Shown here piece by piece: positions 47,804-56,392 of a DNA stretch of 64,000 nucleotides. The stretch is from NCBI GenBank assembly GCA_019636235.1, contig JAHBXW010000003.1, positions 374,001 to 438,000 of the forward strand, written 5' to 3'. The notes below the pieces were generated by a model. It searched no databases and was not told the DNA's origin. It saw only the letters and a list, made by a program, of their open reading frames with translations. Numbering within the stretch: the first letter of the stretch is position 1; each line of letters starts with the position of its first letter. Source of the stretch: Planctomyces sp. Its GTDB lineage: Bacteria; Planctomycetota; Planctomycetia; Planctomycetales; Planctomycetaceae. Made by a program: the position numbers and the translations under genes.

Positions 47804-47980
47804 GCTGGGTCCGCGACCCAGATTTTTGCGAGTCATCGCAATTGTTCTACGGTAAGCACTCGCCTGCGCTCTTCAGCGTTTCACATGGCCTCGGGCGCCG
47901 GAGCGGACTCGGCTCGCACGATATCCGCCACCGTGTCGCCCATTACCAAGGAACTCGCTGGGCCAAGGCCCAGCCTACGA
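47798..47980. repeat. REPIN-like element with GTAG-tagged palindromes at both ends
   Basis: The 183-bp element has terminal inverted repeats TCGTAGGCTGGG (47798-47809) and CCCAGCCTACGA (47969-47980). Each end carries its own palindrome: CTGGGTC-CGC-GACCCAG (47805-47821) at the left and CTGGGCC-AA-GGCCCAG (47958-47973) at the right. A GTAG foot beside a short hairpin is the hallmark of REP sequences mobilised by RAYT transposases, and two in inverted order form a REPIN. No RAYT gene is in the window. The left end overlaps the last codons and stop of the upstream gene. Confidence 0.7.
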
Positions 47981-48062
47981 AACTGGCAGCGTGAGCGGCC
48001 TGCCGGAGGCCACGGCATCTTCAGCAGAGTCCGTCCGATTCAGCACGAAAACAGATAACGGG

Positions 48063-48380
48063 TCAATCGCACCCGAAACGCAAACGTGCACTTCTGTTTG
48101 CTTCGAAACAACATGTGGATGGCGAGATCGATCGATGGTGACCTTTTCTCACGGCTTCAGAGAAAAGGCAGGCGGAACCGACCCAGAGCCACAAACTCTC
48201 ATCGCTCAATGGCGTATCGCACACATGGCTGCACAATTGCTCCTGGCAGGCCCATCCGACCGCTTCCCAGGGCGCCTCGTCATCGAGGACCATCGCCCTT
48301 TCCAAGTTCGCGGGCGAGAGTCCGATACCATCATGCCCCAGATCCCATAGCAGCGCATGAGAATGATCGGGGGCGCCCAC
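48063..48380 (-). pseudogene. Possible decayed or unknown small gene in low-GC stretch
   Basis: A 105-residue open frame (SHALLWDLGHDGIGLSPANL, then MVLDDEAPWEAVGWACQEQL) looks protein-like in composition and lies in a stretch clearly poorer in GC than its neighbours. I do not recognise a family, and there is no good ribosome site. It could be a real small gene, the remnant of an acquired one, or chance. Another frame on the same strand (48206-48661) runs on and may indicate a frameshift. Confidence 0.25.
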
Positions 48381-48583
48381 CGGCGACGGATCATCGCTCG
48401 ACCTGAATGACGCAGCGATTCAAAAAGCTCTCTCGCGCGCCCCATGGATTCACGCAGTCCGCAATGTTCACGGGTGTTGTCGGGCCGCTGCCCGGACGTG
48501 CTGCGATGGAAACCCTCGCGCATGTCGGGCACGTCCTTTGCTGAGTATACGCAAGCCGCGTCACGCGTCGCGGGCGCGCATTC

Positions 48584-49013
48584 CGCGATGGATTGGTCAA
48601 TGGTCATGGATTGAAACCGGTCGAAGCCGACGGCTTTGCTGTCGGACGCATTTCGCGGCACGCGCCGGAAACGTCAGCGATGGCCGCGATACCGTAGGGT
48701 GGCGTCGAGTTCGGCGAGCCCTGGGCGAGCCGGCGATGACCCACCATGAAATCCTTGCATTTCGCAATAACCGCCGGACATGCGGTGGGTCTCGTGCCTC
48801 GACACCACCCTACCGCCCGGCCACGCCCATTGCTGCGCTCTGGGTCGTGCCACGCAAGCCGGCGGCTCGCGTGCGTCGAAGGCGTCCAACAGACGGGTCG
48901 TTCCCGAGGGGATGAGCCCCTCGGCACGAGGGCGTTCGGCACATGAAGCTCGCCAACCCACCCTGGGCGTCCCGCGTTGCGCTCGGTCCAGCTCCGGCCA
49001 CACCATCGCCGGC
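48584..49013 (-). repeat. Dispersed intergenic repeat, copy B (opposite orientation to copy A)
   Basis: This roughly 430-bp block is the reverse-oriented counterpart of 31594-32002. Read on the minus strand it shows the same ordered landmarks: GGACCGAGCGCA, GAGGGGCTCATCCCCTCGGG, CCCAGAGCGCAGCAATGGGC, a core near 48727-48771 around GCGAAATGCAA and ATGGTGGGTCATCGCCGG, and GACCGGTTTCAATCCATGAC. The two copies differ by substitutions and small insertions. It occupies the second half of the 1.4 kb gene-poor island; the rest (47981-48583 and 49014-49248) holds no firm gene. Confidence 0.75.
48696..48813. repeat. Inverted repeat nested inside copy B
   Basis: GTAGGGTGG-C-GTCGAG (48696-48711) is matched in reverse by CTCGAC-A-CCACCCTAC (48798-48813), 15 of 16 positions, enclosing about 86 bases. 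Both ends again start with GTAG. The equivalent place in copy A has only the right end well preserved. It may be an independent small element inserted into the larger repeat. Confidence 0.55.
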
Positions 49014-49248
49014 CACACCGTGTCAGACGGAGCAGCCCCGGCCGCTCGGCGCTGCCGGCGGCGGGCTCGGCTGCCGTCGGCCGCGGCACTCGGCGACATC
49101 CCGCCCCGGCGACACTTGCGACATCTCCCCGCCCGACCGCTATTATGCACGCATCGAGCGGCCTGGATTCGGAACAGCCGCCGGAATCCGCGGCGCACCG
49201 CCGCGTTCAATGTGTCTCCGGGCCGATCCCGTGAGGAGCAAGGAACTC

Positions 49249-49974
49249 ATGTTGCGGAAGATCTCGCTGGCGGCCTGGCCCGCCCTGCTCATGGCGCTGT
49301 TCGGATGCGCCGGGGCCGACAATCTTGTGGATGCCGCCGACCCGTCGACCTCCGCGCCCGGAACGAACATCCGACTCGCCGCCGACGAAACGCCGAAGGC
49401 CGCCGCGGACGTGTTTTACGTCAAGCTCGAAACGTCCAAGGGGGACATCATTCTCGAAGTCCATCCCGATTGGGCGCCCATCGGCGCCGCGCACTTCAAA
49501 GAACTCGTCGAAGCCAAGTTCTATGATGACTGCCGCTTCTTCCGGGTGCTGGACGGCTTCATGGCCCAGATCGGCATGAACGGCGACCCCAAGGTCCACG
49601 CCGAGTGGGGCGAAAAGACGATCAAGGACGAGCCCACGAAGCGGTCCAACAAGCGCGGCTTCGTGACCTACGCCAAGTCGGGCCTGCCCAACAGCCGCTC
49701 GACGCAGTTCTTCATCAACTACGGCGACAATTCGTTCCTCGACAACCAGGGCTTCGCGCCCTTCGCGATCGTCGTCGAAGGCATGGCTGTCGCCGACGGC
49801 CTGTACAAGGAGTATGGCGAAGGCGCGCCAATGGGCCGCGGCCCCTCGCAGGAATCCATTCGCTCCCGCGGCAACGAATACCTGAACCAGAACTTCCCAA
49901 AGCTGGACTACGTCAAGACGGCCCGCGTCGTCGACAAGTCCGAAGTGAAGTCGCTGCAGGAAAAAGGGGGCTGA
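49249..49974 (+). CDS. Cyclophilin-type peptidyl-prolyl isomerase, lipoprotein
   Basis: This is a 241-residue exported proline isomerase. A lipoprotein signal (AAWPALLMALFGCAG, lipobox LFGC) is followed by a linker and the cyclophilin domain: FYVKLETSKGDIILEVHPDW, FYDDCRFFRVLDGFMAQIG, SNKRGFVTYAKSG, NSRSTQFFINYGDNSFLD and FAPFAIVVEGMAV. The Arg and Phe of FRVLDGFMAQ and QFFINYGD are the usual catalytic residues. The ATG at 49249 has GAGGAG upstream; the frame upstream to 48943 runs into copy B and is not real. It probably assists folding at the membrane. Confidence 0.93.
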   Translation: MLRKISLAAWPALLMALFGCAGADNLVDAADPSTSAPGTNIRLAADETPKAAADVFYVKLETSKGDIILEVHPDWAPIGAAHFKELVEAKFYDDCRFFRVLDGFMAQIGMNGDPKVHAEWGEKTIKDEPTKRSNKRGFVTYAKSGLPNSRSTQFFINYGDNSFLDNQGFAPFAIVVEGMAVADGLYKEYGEGAPMGRGPSQESIRSRGNEYLNQNFPKLDYVKTARVVDKSEVKSLQEKGG

Positions 49975-50085
49975 TCGCGACGCAGCGTCTCCCCGGGGCG
50001 CCGCGCGCCGTTGCGGAATCCCGCGGCGTCGCGTCCCGGCGGAGGCCGTTCGTCCGCAGCCGCGCCGCTGGATGACGATGGGTTC

Positions 50086-51069
50086 ATGGCTTCCGTAGCG
50101 ATACCGCCGCTCCGCATCGCCACGCGCAGCAGCGCGCTGGCCGTGTGGCAGGCGGAGCACCTCGCCGCGGCCCTGCTCGCCGCGAGACCCGCGTCCCGGA
50201 TCGAACTCGTCCCCATCACGACGCAGGGGGACCGCGACCGGTCCAACGCGCTGTCGCAGATGGGGGGCGTCGGCGTCTTCACCCGCGAGGTGCAGGAGGC
50301 GCTGCTCGACGGACGCGCGGATGTGGCCGTCCACAGCCTCAAGGACCTGCCGACGGATCCGGTCGCAGGACTGCAGTTGGGCGCCGTCCTGCCCCGCGCG
50401 CCGCGCTGCGATGTGCTGCTGCTTCCGCAGGGCCGCCCCTGCCAGTCGCTGGATGATCTCCTGCGCGAGGCCCGCGTCGGCACGGGCAGCCTCCGCCGGC
50501 AGGCCCAGTTGCGAAGCCGCCGCCCGGACCTGCGGCTCAGAGACATTCGCGGAAACCTCGACACCCGGCTTCGCAAGCTCGACGACGGCGAGTTCGACGC
50601 CATCATCCTCGCCGAGGCCGGTCTGCGACGCCTGGGGCTGGCGGACCGGATCAGCCTGCTGCTCGAACCGCCGCTGATGTATCCGGCCGTCGGCCAGGGG
50701 GCCATCGGCGTCGAGTGCCGCGACACGGACGAAGCGTCCCGCTCGTGGCTGGCGGAGGTCGACGACGCGGCGACCCACTGCGAAGCGCTGGCCGAGCGGG
50801 CCTGCCTCGCCGAACTGCGGGCCGGCTGCCACGCTCCGGTCGGCGTCTGGTCCCGTCTGGAACCGGCCGGACCTCCGACGCCCACGACCGTGCTCCACTT
50901 CGAAGCGGCCGTGTGGAGCCTCGATGGCCGCGAACGAATCGGTGTGACGCTGGCGGACCGCGCGGACGATCCCGAGGCGGTGGGGCGCGAAGCCTCGCGA
51001 TTGCTTCGCGGCGCCGGCGCCGGGCGGCTCGTCGAAGGCCAGTCCGTCACCGGCGACGAAAACGCCTGA
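50086..51069 (+). CDS. hemC: Hydroxymethylbilane synthase (porphobilinogen deaminase)
   Basis: HemC polymerises four porphobilinogens into hydroxymethylbilane in heme synthesis. The 327-residue product has the [14 protein letters not shown] start, [66 protein letters not shown] and the cofactor cysteine Cys248 in [11 protein letters not shown]. Length is normal. The ATG at 50086 is the family start. No other hem gene is adjacent; the cyclophilin gene lies 111 bases upstream. Confidence 0.97.
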   Translation: MASVAIPPLRIATRSSALAVWQAEHLAAALLAARPASRIELVPITTQGDRDRSNALSQMGGVGVFTREVQEALLDGRADVAVHSLKDLPTDPVAGLQLGAVLPRAPRCDVLLLPQGRPCQSLDDLLREARVGTGSLRRQAQLRSRRPDLRLRDIRGNLDTRLRKLDDGEFDAIILAEAGLRRLGLADRISLLLEPPLMYPAVGQGAIGVECRDTDEASRSWLAEVDDAATHCEALAERACLAELRAGCHAPVGVWSRLEPAGPPTPTTVLHFEAAVWSLDGRERIGVTLADRADDPEAVGREASRLLRGAGAGRLVEGQSVTGDENA

Positions 51070-51324
51070 CGCGTGTCTGGAAAATGACGCCCCGGAAGCG
51101 CAAGTGCTTCACCTGACGGCGGAACCCCGAGACTACGAGCGCCCCGCCGTCGGCGCCTGATCTTGAATTCTCCGCTGGCGATTCCCATCGGACTGATGGC
51201 CGTTTTCGCGTACAACACGTGCGGCCCCGCTCGAACCGCAACGCCGGAAACCGCCGCGTGAGCGACCGCCCTGTCGCCTGGAACCGACCTCCTCGAATCC
51301 GCCATCGCACTCAGGCCCGGCCGC

Positions 51325-52443
51325 GTGTCGACGCCCGTCCCCATCGCGTTCTGCATCACCGACCTCGACGCCGGGGGCGCCGAGCGGGCGCTCGTTCGCA
51401 TCGCGACGCAGCTCCCGAGGGAGCAGTGGTCGCCGCGAGTCCTTTGCCTTGGTCCCCGTGGCGTCCTGGCAGATGAACTCGAAGCGGCTGGCGTCCCCGC
51501 CACATGTCTCGGCGCGAGGTCGCTTCGCGACGTCGGCATCTTTCGGCGGCTGGTGCGTGAGTTGCGAATGCACCCGCCGCGGCTGCTGCAGACGTTCCTG
51601 TTCCATGCGAACGTCCTAGGTCGATTGGCCGCCTGGCGGGCTGGAGTGCCGGTGGTCGTCTCGGGCGTCCGCGTGGCCGAACGGGAGCAGCGCTGGCATC
51701 TGCGACTGGAACGGCTGACCCGCGGATTCACGACGCACACCGTCTGTGTCAGCGAGTCCGTCGCGGAGTTCGCCGCCAGGGAGATGAAGCTGCCGCGCGA
51801 GCAGGTCAGCGTGATTCACAACGGTGTCGACTTTGAACACTTCGCCAACGCGACGCCGGTCGATCTGTCGACGCTGGGGATTCCGGAGGACGCGACGACG
51901 CTGCTGTTCGTCGGCCGCCTGCATCGCCAGAAGGGCGTGGCGGAGTTGATCGAGGCGATCACGCCACTGTTTCGAGCCGATGCGCGGTGGCGGCTGCTGC
52001 TCGTCGGAGAGGGGCCTCAGGAGCCGGAGCTCCGCGACGGGATTCGCGAACGGGGCCTGGAGCCGCAGGTGCGGCTGCTGGGACGCCGCGACGACATTCC
52101 GGGTCTGATGAAATCGGCATCGGCTCTTGTGGCGCCCTCGCTGTGGGAGGGGCTTCCAAACGTCGTCCTGGAGGCGATGGCGGCGGGTCTGCCAGTCATC
52201 GCCACCCGCTGCGATGGGACGGCGGAACTGATCCGCGAGGAGGAGACAGGATGGCTCGCGGAGCCGGGTTCGGCGGAGTCGTTCCGCGGGGCGATCGAGC
52301 GCTGGCGATTATCCGCAGAGTCTGCGGCGGAAGCTGTTCGAAAATCACAAAGCATTGTCCAGGAACAGTTTGCGTGGCGAGGCTGCCTCGAGGGCTATGC
52401 CGCATTGTACTGTCGCCTGCTGCGAATTCCGGCGGACTCGTGA
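51325..52443 (+). CDS. GT4-family glycosyltransferase
   Basis: This is a 372-residue retaining glycosyltransferase of the GT-B fold. It opens with the donor-side segment FCITDLDAGGAERALVRIAT, has SVIHNGVDFEHF between domains, LLFVGRLHRQKGVAELIEAI, and the nucleotide-sugar motif VAPSLWEGLPNVVLEAMAAG followed by PVIATRCDG. The acceptor is unknown; relatives build polysaccharides or glycolipids. It starts with GTG at 51325. The 255-base gap before it has no gene, and it stands alone. Confidence 0.93.
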   Translation: MSTPVPIAFCITDLDAGGAERALVRIATQLPREQWSPRVLCLGPRGVLADELEAAGVPATCLGARSLRDVGIFRRLVRELRMHPPRLLQTFLFHANVLGRLAAWRAGVPVVVSGVRVAEREQRWHLRLERLTRGFTTHTVCVSESVAEFAAREMKLPREQVSVIHNGVDFEHFANATPVDLSTLGIPEDATTLLFVGRLHRQKGVAELIEAITPLFRADARWRLLLVGEGPQEPELRDGIRERGLEPQVRLLGRRDDIPGLMKSASALVAPSLWEGLPNVVLEAMAAGLPVIATRCDGTAELIREEETGWLAEPGSAESFRGAIERWRLSAESAAEAVRKSQSIVQEQFAWRGCLEGYAALYCRLLRIPADS

Positions 52444-52572
52444 ACGTTCAGACAGTATCGTGATGCAGCGCTGAGCGGGCGGGAAATTTTTCGGAAACGC
52501 TCCAATCCCGGTCGTGGTCTGGACCTGCGCCGCGGCGGATCGCGCCATGCGGAATTGCGCGACGTCAGTCTC

Positions 52573-52600
52573 TTGACGGTCGGGCATGTCTGGATATGTT
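52573..52600 (+). promoter_or_regulatory. mraZ promoter
   Basis: TTGACG (52573-52578) and TATGTT (52595-52600) are 16 bases apart. The four MraZ boxes begin right after the -10 element, so a bound repressor would sit over the transcription start. The stretch 52444-52786 otherwise holds only the leader of mraZ, about 180 bases long. Confidence 0.6.
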
Positions 52601-52635
52601 TGGGGCCGTGTGGGGGTTTGTGGGAGGGGGTGGCG
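52601..52635 (+). promoter_or_regulatory. MraZ operator: four direct repeats at 10-base spacing
   Basis: TGGGG (52601), TGGGG (52611), TGGGA (52621) and TGGCG (52631) lie exactly 10 bases apart. This matches the known MraZ recognition pattern of TGGGN repeats with 5-base spacers, upstream of the mraZ gene it controls. The fourth box is degenerate. Autoregulation of mraZ is inferred from this match. Confidence 0.8.
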
Positions 52636-52786
52636 AGCGAGCCGAATTTCGTCCGAACTGTCAATTCGATGCTGGGCATGAAGTCGCTGACCTTGGGGTG
52701 AGCGGCGTCGGTCGGGCGTCGCAGGGGCGGAGCGGGCGGTCCTCCAGGACGCCTCATGGTCCACACCCAGCTCGAGCCGCCGTCGC

Positions 52787-53224
52787 ATGCCGCTGACCGG
52801 AACATTTCAGCGGAGCCTCGACGACAAGCAGAGGCTGGCGATTCCAAAAACGCTGCGGGACGAGCTGGCGGCGGGCGACGATCGTTCGCTGTTTCTGGCC
52901 CCCGAGACCGACAGGTCGCTGTCCCTGTTTTCTCCGGACGTGTTTTCACGCCGGGCACAGCGGCTGGAACAGGATCCGGCACTGCAGGGCCGGGTGAAAA
53001 ACTACCTGCGGCTGTACTACTCCCAGGCGGAGCAGGTGGATCTGGATGCGCAGGGTCGGATCCGGATTCCCGAGCGGCTGCTGCAGTTCGCGGGACTGCA
53101 ACAGGACGTGATGCTGCTGGGCGTGAACGATCACGTCGAGATCTGGGACCAGGAGCAGTGGCGGACGTTTTTGAGCCGCCACGAAGAGGATTTCGATCGG
53201 CTGGTGGGCGAGGCCTTCGCCTGA
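52787..53224 (+). CDS. mraZ: Transcriptional regulator MraZ
   Basis: MraZ is a ring-forming DNA-binding protein of the AbrB/SpoVT type that in other bacteria represses its own division-and-cell-wall operon. The 145-residue product carries two swapped-hairpin halves: FQRSLDDKQRLAIPKTLRD and VDLDAQGRIRIPERLLQFAG. Its usual neighbour mraW and the dcw genes are absent; planctomycetes generally lack FtsZ and much of that cluster. A matching operator lies 150-185 bases upstream, so autoregulation seems to survive without the original target operon. A structured noncoding stretch follows. Confidence 0.93.
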   Translation: MPLTGTFQRSLDDKQRLAIPKTLRDELAAGDDRSLFLAPETDRSLSLFSPDVFSRRAQRLEQDPALQGRVKNYLRLYYSQAEQVDLDAQGRIRIPERLLQFAGLQQDVMLLGVNDHVEIWDQEQWRTFLSRHEEDFDRLVGEAFA

Positions 53225-53532
53225 GGACAGCCGCTGGCGGGCGTGATGCGACGTGTCGGAACGTGGAGACGTTCTGCGCGGAGGGAAAGGCCAGGACATC
53301 AGGGAAGCAAGTCCGCCTGCTACCGGGCAAGCGGATCAGCGGCCAGGGACGGGCCGCAAGCGGCGGCGTCCGCGGGCACATGCCCCGGGCGTCTGCTCAT
53401 GATCTCTCGCAGAGTGCGGAACGGACGCCGCACGAGAGATTGTGAGCTTTCTCCACGGCTCGGAGAGAGCATGGACGCAGAGCCGATTGTGATGCAGACC
53501 CCGGTGGCTGGGAGCCGCCGGGGTCTTTTTTT
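53225..53532 (+). ncRNA. Candidate structured RNA between mraZ and the kinase gene
   Basis: The 308 bases after mraZ hold no gene but several stem-loops in a row. These are GAACGT/ACGTTC (53259-53274), GCGGCC/GGCCGC (53339-53357), GGGCA/TGCCC near 53374, a two-step stem ATCTCTC..GTGCGG / CCGCAC..GAGAGAT (53402-53440), GCTTTCTCC/GGAGAGAGC (53446-53470), and a final terminator. It does not match RNase P, SRP RNA or tmRNA as I know them. It may be a separate RNA or a long structured 3' UTR of mraZ. The 5' end is arbitrary. Confidence 0.4.
53496..53532 (+). terminator. Strong intrinsic terminator ending the mraZ-RNA region
   Basis: AGACCCCGGTGGC pairs with GCCGCCGGGGTCT (one mismatch) around a short loop and runs straight into seven or more T residues. 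The convergent kinase gene ends about 110 bases further on. Confidence 0.9.
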
Positions 53533-53644
53533 GCATCATCGTCCAATGGCGCCGCGGCGGCCGTGCTCATCGAGCGTGAGCCAGCGGGCGTCCCTGTGGC
53601 GCAGGTCAATGGTCGCGGTCGGCCGTCGAGGAATCATCGCCGCG

Positions 53645-56341
53645 TCACCCACGCTCCGGGGCGGGCGGCGCCGGGGGAGACGTCGACTCCGGCGGAGCGT
53701 CCGGCGTTGATGGCGCCGAGCCCGCGGGCGGTTCTGTCGGCGGCGGGCCGGTCGGCGGCCCCGCTGGCGGCGCGGCAGTTTCTCCGTCCGGGTCGGCAAC
53801 AGTCGATGAGTCCATCGGAATAGCACTCTCCGGCGGATTTGAATTCGCCGCATCCGCCGGGAGAATCTCGTCGACCGGCGGGCGGGCGTCTTCTTCCACG
53901 TCGCCCGCCGAAGCGGCCGCGTCGACGTCCGGCATCTTCCACACGCGAACCGTGCGATCCAGCCCCGAAGCCGCCAGCCATCGGCCGTCCGGCGAAAAAT
54001 CCAGCGACGTGATTTTCCCCGTGTGGCCGTGAATCTTCAGCAGCGACCGGCCGGTCTCAGCATTCCAGATGCGGATCGATCGATCGTCCGACCCGGACGC
54101 GATCGTCCGTTGATCGCGCGACACCGCGATGCTGACAATGACATCCGTATGTCCGGTGATCTTGCGGTCCTCGCCGGTCGTGATGTCCCAGACGTGGACC
54201 TTGTAGTCGTTGCCGGCGATGGCGACGCGCCGGCTGTCTCCAAAGAATGCGAGGTCCGAGGCCTCGACCGGCTGGATCTCCATGACCTGCCGGTTGGCTT
54301 TGATGTTCCAGGCCCGGACGACTCCATCGGTTCCGCCGCTGACGACATGCGCGCCGTCGGGACTGATGGCCACGCAGCGCACGATGATGGGCTTCGAACC
54401 GGCGCCGGCGGGGGATTCCGAACTGCTCGACGCCTCGGGCTCGGCGCGCTCGGCGGGCGAATCGATCGCCTGCCGGCGATGGTGAAAGGTGCGGATCAAT
54501 CCCTGGTCGATGTGCCAGACCGACACGATGCCGTCATCTCCGCCGGCGGCGACCTGGCGTCCGTCCGCGGCGGCGCTCAACTGCCAGATCATCTTCGTCC
54601 CCAGTCGGAACGTCTGTCCAACCGGCTGTCCGGGGGTGAAGACTTCGAAGCGGCCGGCGTCTCCGGTGGCGGCGATGCGGCCCTCGGCGAGCGGGATGGC
54701 CCGCGTGATGAAGGGGTACATGGAGAACGTGGACTGCGAGTAGCCCCCCGAGGGGCCGTCGATGACCTGCAGTCCGGAGCCCCAGGTTCCGACGAGAATC
54801 TGCTGTCCATCCGGCAGGAACCGCGCTGAGTAGACGTCCGTGTTGAAGTGGAACGTCGACGGGTTCGAGGGGAGGATCGCGGACCATCCGTCGCCGCGCG
54901 GAGGCACGGGAGCCACGGGGCGCGTCGGCGGGTCCGAGGGCGCCTTTCGCGACGAAATGCTGAGGTCGACGACTTCCACGTCGCTGGACGCCCCGACCGC
55001 ATCCGCGACTGGCGTGGCTTCATAGCGCACTTCCGTCGTCCAGAAGAAGCCGAGGAGCAGCGCGATCAGCAGCGATGTGATCGCCAGCGCCGTGGCGATC
55101 CGCTCGATCCTCCACAGCCGCTTGCGGCGAACGACGGGCGGCGGCGGCAGTTTTCGCGGGGCCGCGGTGGTGGCGGGTTCCTGCGCATAGGCCAGCCGTT
55201 CGCTGAGCAGTTCGACGACATCCTGCGCCGTCTGAATGCGGTCGCGCGGGTTCTTGGCCAGGAGCCGGTCAATGATGTCGGTCAGCCAGGCGGGAACGTC
55301 CGGATTGATCTGCGGGATGGGCCGCGGCTGGTCTTCGCACACGCGTCTCAGCACGGCGAGCGTCGAGTCGGCCCGGAAAGCCGCGCGGCCGGTGGCCATC
55401 GCGTACATCACGGCGCCCAGGCTGAACAGGTCGCTGCGCGTGTCGATGGAATCGCCGCGGGCCTGCTCGGGCGACATGTACTGCGGCGTGCCGGCCACGA
55501 CGCCCGATTGGGTGATCGACGCGTCGTCCACGGCGCGGGCCAGCCCGAAGTCGGTCAGCTTGACCCGCTGCACTCCGTTCTCAAGCAGGATGTTCGCGGG
55601 TTTGACGTCGCGATGGACGAGCCCCTGCTTGTGGGCGGCGGCGAGCCCGGAGGCCGTCTGCATGGCGATGCGCAGGGTCTTGCGCGTGTCCAGCGGGCCG
55701 TGCTGATCGATCTCCTGCTGCAGACTGATGCCCGAGATGTACTCCATGACGAGATAAGGCGTTCCCTGAGCCTCGTCGACGGCGTGGATGGTGACGACGT
55801 GATCGTGGCTGACGGCGGCGGCCGCCTGCGCCTCGCGGAGGAATCGGCGGCGGACGGTGGGATTCGCCGCGAATTCGGGGGCCGGAATCTTGATCGCGAC
55901 AATGCGGTTCAACTGCGGGTCGAGACCGCGGAGCACAACGCCCAGACCGCCTCGCCCGATGACCGACAGAACCTCGTATTTGCCCATGCGGCCCAGCGAT
56001 CCGGGGACCGTGGACGGACTCAACACTCCCGGCGGCAGCGAAATGTCCTTCAGCGGGGACTCCTCGGCGGATGCGGCGCCGGCGGCCAGCAGCCGCGAGA
56101 TGACCGAGCGCAGCGCATCTCCGTTGCCGTGTTCCTGGCGGTGGCCGTTCCGGTGCGGCGGCGTGACGGCCGTCGGTCCGAAGTGCTGCGGAATCTGCAG
56201 GCTGCCGGCGGCCTGCTCAAGCGCGGCCTGACAGCGGGGGCAGGCGTCCAGATGAGCGGCCATGCGGTCGCGCTGCTCGGGGGACACCGTCTCCGCGAGC
56301 AGGCCGCGCCAGTCGTCGAGCGTCGGGCAGGCAGTGGTCAT
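53645..56341 (-). CDS. Serine/threonine protein kinase with WD40 repeats
   Basis: This is an 898-residue membrane protein. The N-terminus carries a zinc-finger-like HLDACPRC motif (MAAHLDACPRCQAALEQ) like those in anti-sigma factors. The kinase domain follows: VIGRGGLGVVLRGLDPQLNR with VAIKI, HRDVKPANILLENG, DFGLARAVDD and GTPQYMSPEQARGD. One membrane helix lies near residue 425 (ALAITSLLIALLLGFFW). The outer part is a WD40 propeller (VVSGGTDGVVRAWNIK, IASGSDDRSIRIWNAETG, WLAASGLDRTVRVWKMPD) and the last 60 residues are Pro/Ala/Ser-rich. The sigma-factor gene lies 51 bases upstream on the same strand, a common planctomycete pair. Confidence 0.92.
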   Translation of the reverse strand: MTTACPTLDDWRGLLAETVSPEQRDRMAAHLDACPRCQAALEQAAGSLQIPQHFGPTAVTPPHRNGHRQEHGNGDALRSVISRLLAAGAASAEESPLKDISLPPGVLSPSTVPGSLGRMGKYEVLSVIGRGGLGVVLRGLDPQLNRIVAIKIPAPEFAANPTVRRRFLREAQAAAAVSHDHVVTIHAVDEAQGTPYLVMEYISGISLQQEIDQHGPLDTRKTLRIAMQTASGLAAAHKQGLVHRDVKPANILLENGVQRVKLTDFGLARAVDDASITQSGVVAGTPQYMSPEQARGDSIDTRSDLFSLGAVMYAMATGRAAFRADSTLAVLRRVCEDQPRPIPQINPDVPAWLTDIIDRLLAKNPRDRIQTAQDVVELLSERLAYAQEPATTAAPRKLPPPPVVRRKRLWRIERIATALAITSLLIALLLGFFWTTEVRYEATPVADAVGASSDVEVVDLSISSRKAPSDPPTRPVAPVPPRGDGWSAILPSNPSTFHFNTDVYSARFLPDGQQILVGTWGSGLQVIDGPSGGYSQSTFSMYPFITRAIPLAEGRIAATGDAGRFEVFTPGQPVGQTFRLGTKMIWQLSAAADGRQVAAGGDDGIVSVWHIDQGLIRTFHHRRQAIDSPAERAEPEASSSSESPAGAGSKPIIVRCVAISPDGAHVVSGGTDGVVRAWNIKANRQVMEIQPVEASDLAFFGDSRRVAIAGNDYKVHVWDITTGEDRKITGHTDVIVSIAVSRDQRTIASGSDDRSIRIWNAETGRSLLKIHGHTGKITSLDFSPDGRWLAASGLDRTVRVWKMPDVDAAASAGDVEEDARPPVDEILPADAANSNPPESAIPMDSSTVADPDGETAAPPAGPPTGPPPTEPPAGSAPSTPDAPPESTSPPAPPAPERG

Positions 56342-56392
56342 CGCTCGAACCTCTTTGCGGGGGGGCGGGCCGAAGCGGATCGCGCGACGAAA

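Noticed and set aside
48780-49526. Plus-strand frames running through repeat copy B
   Set aside because: They come from the repeat itself and are not conserved between copies A and B.
53225-53532. RNase P RNA, SRP RNA or tmRNA identity for the structured region
   Set aside because: The conserved RNase P core (GAGGAAAGTCC), the SRP apical loop and the tmRNA tRNA-like ends are all absent.
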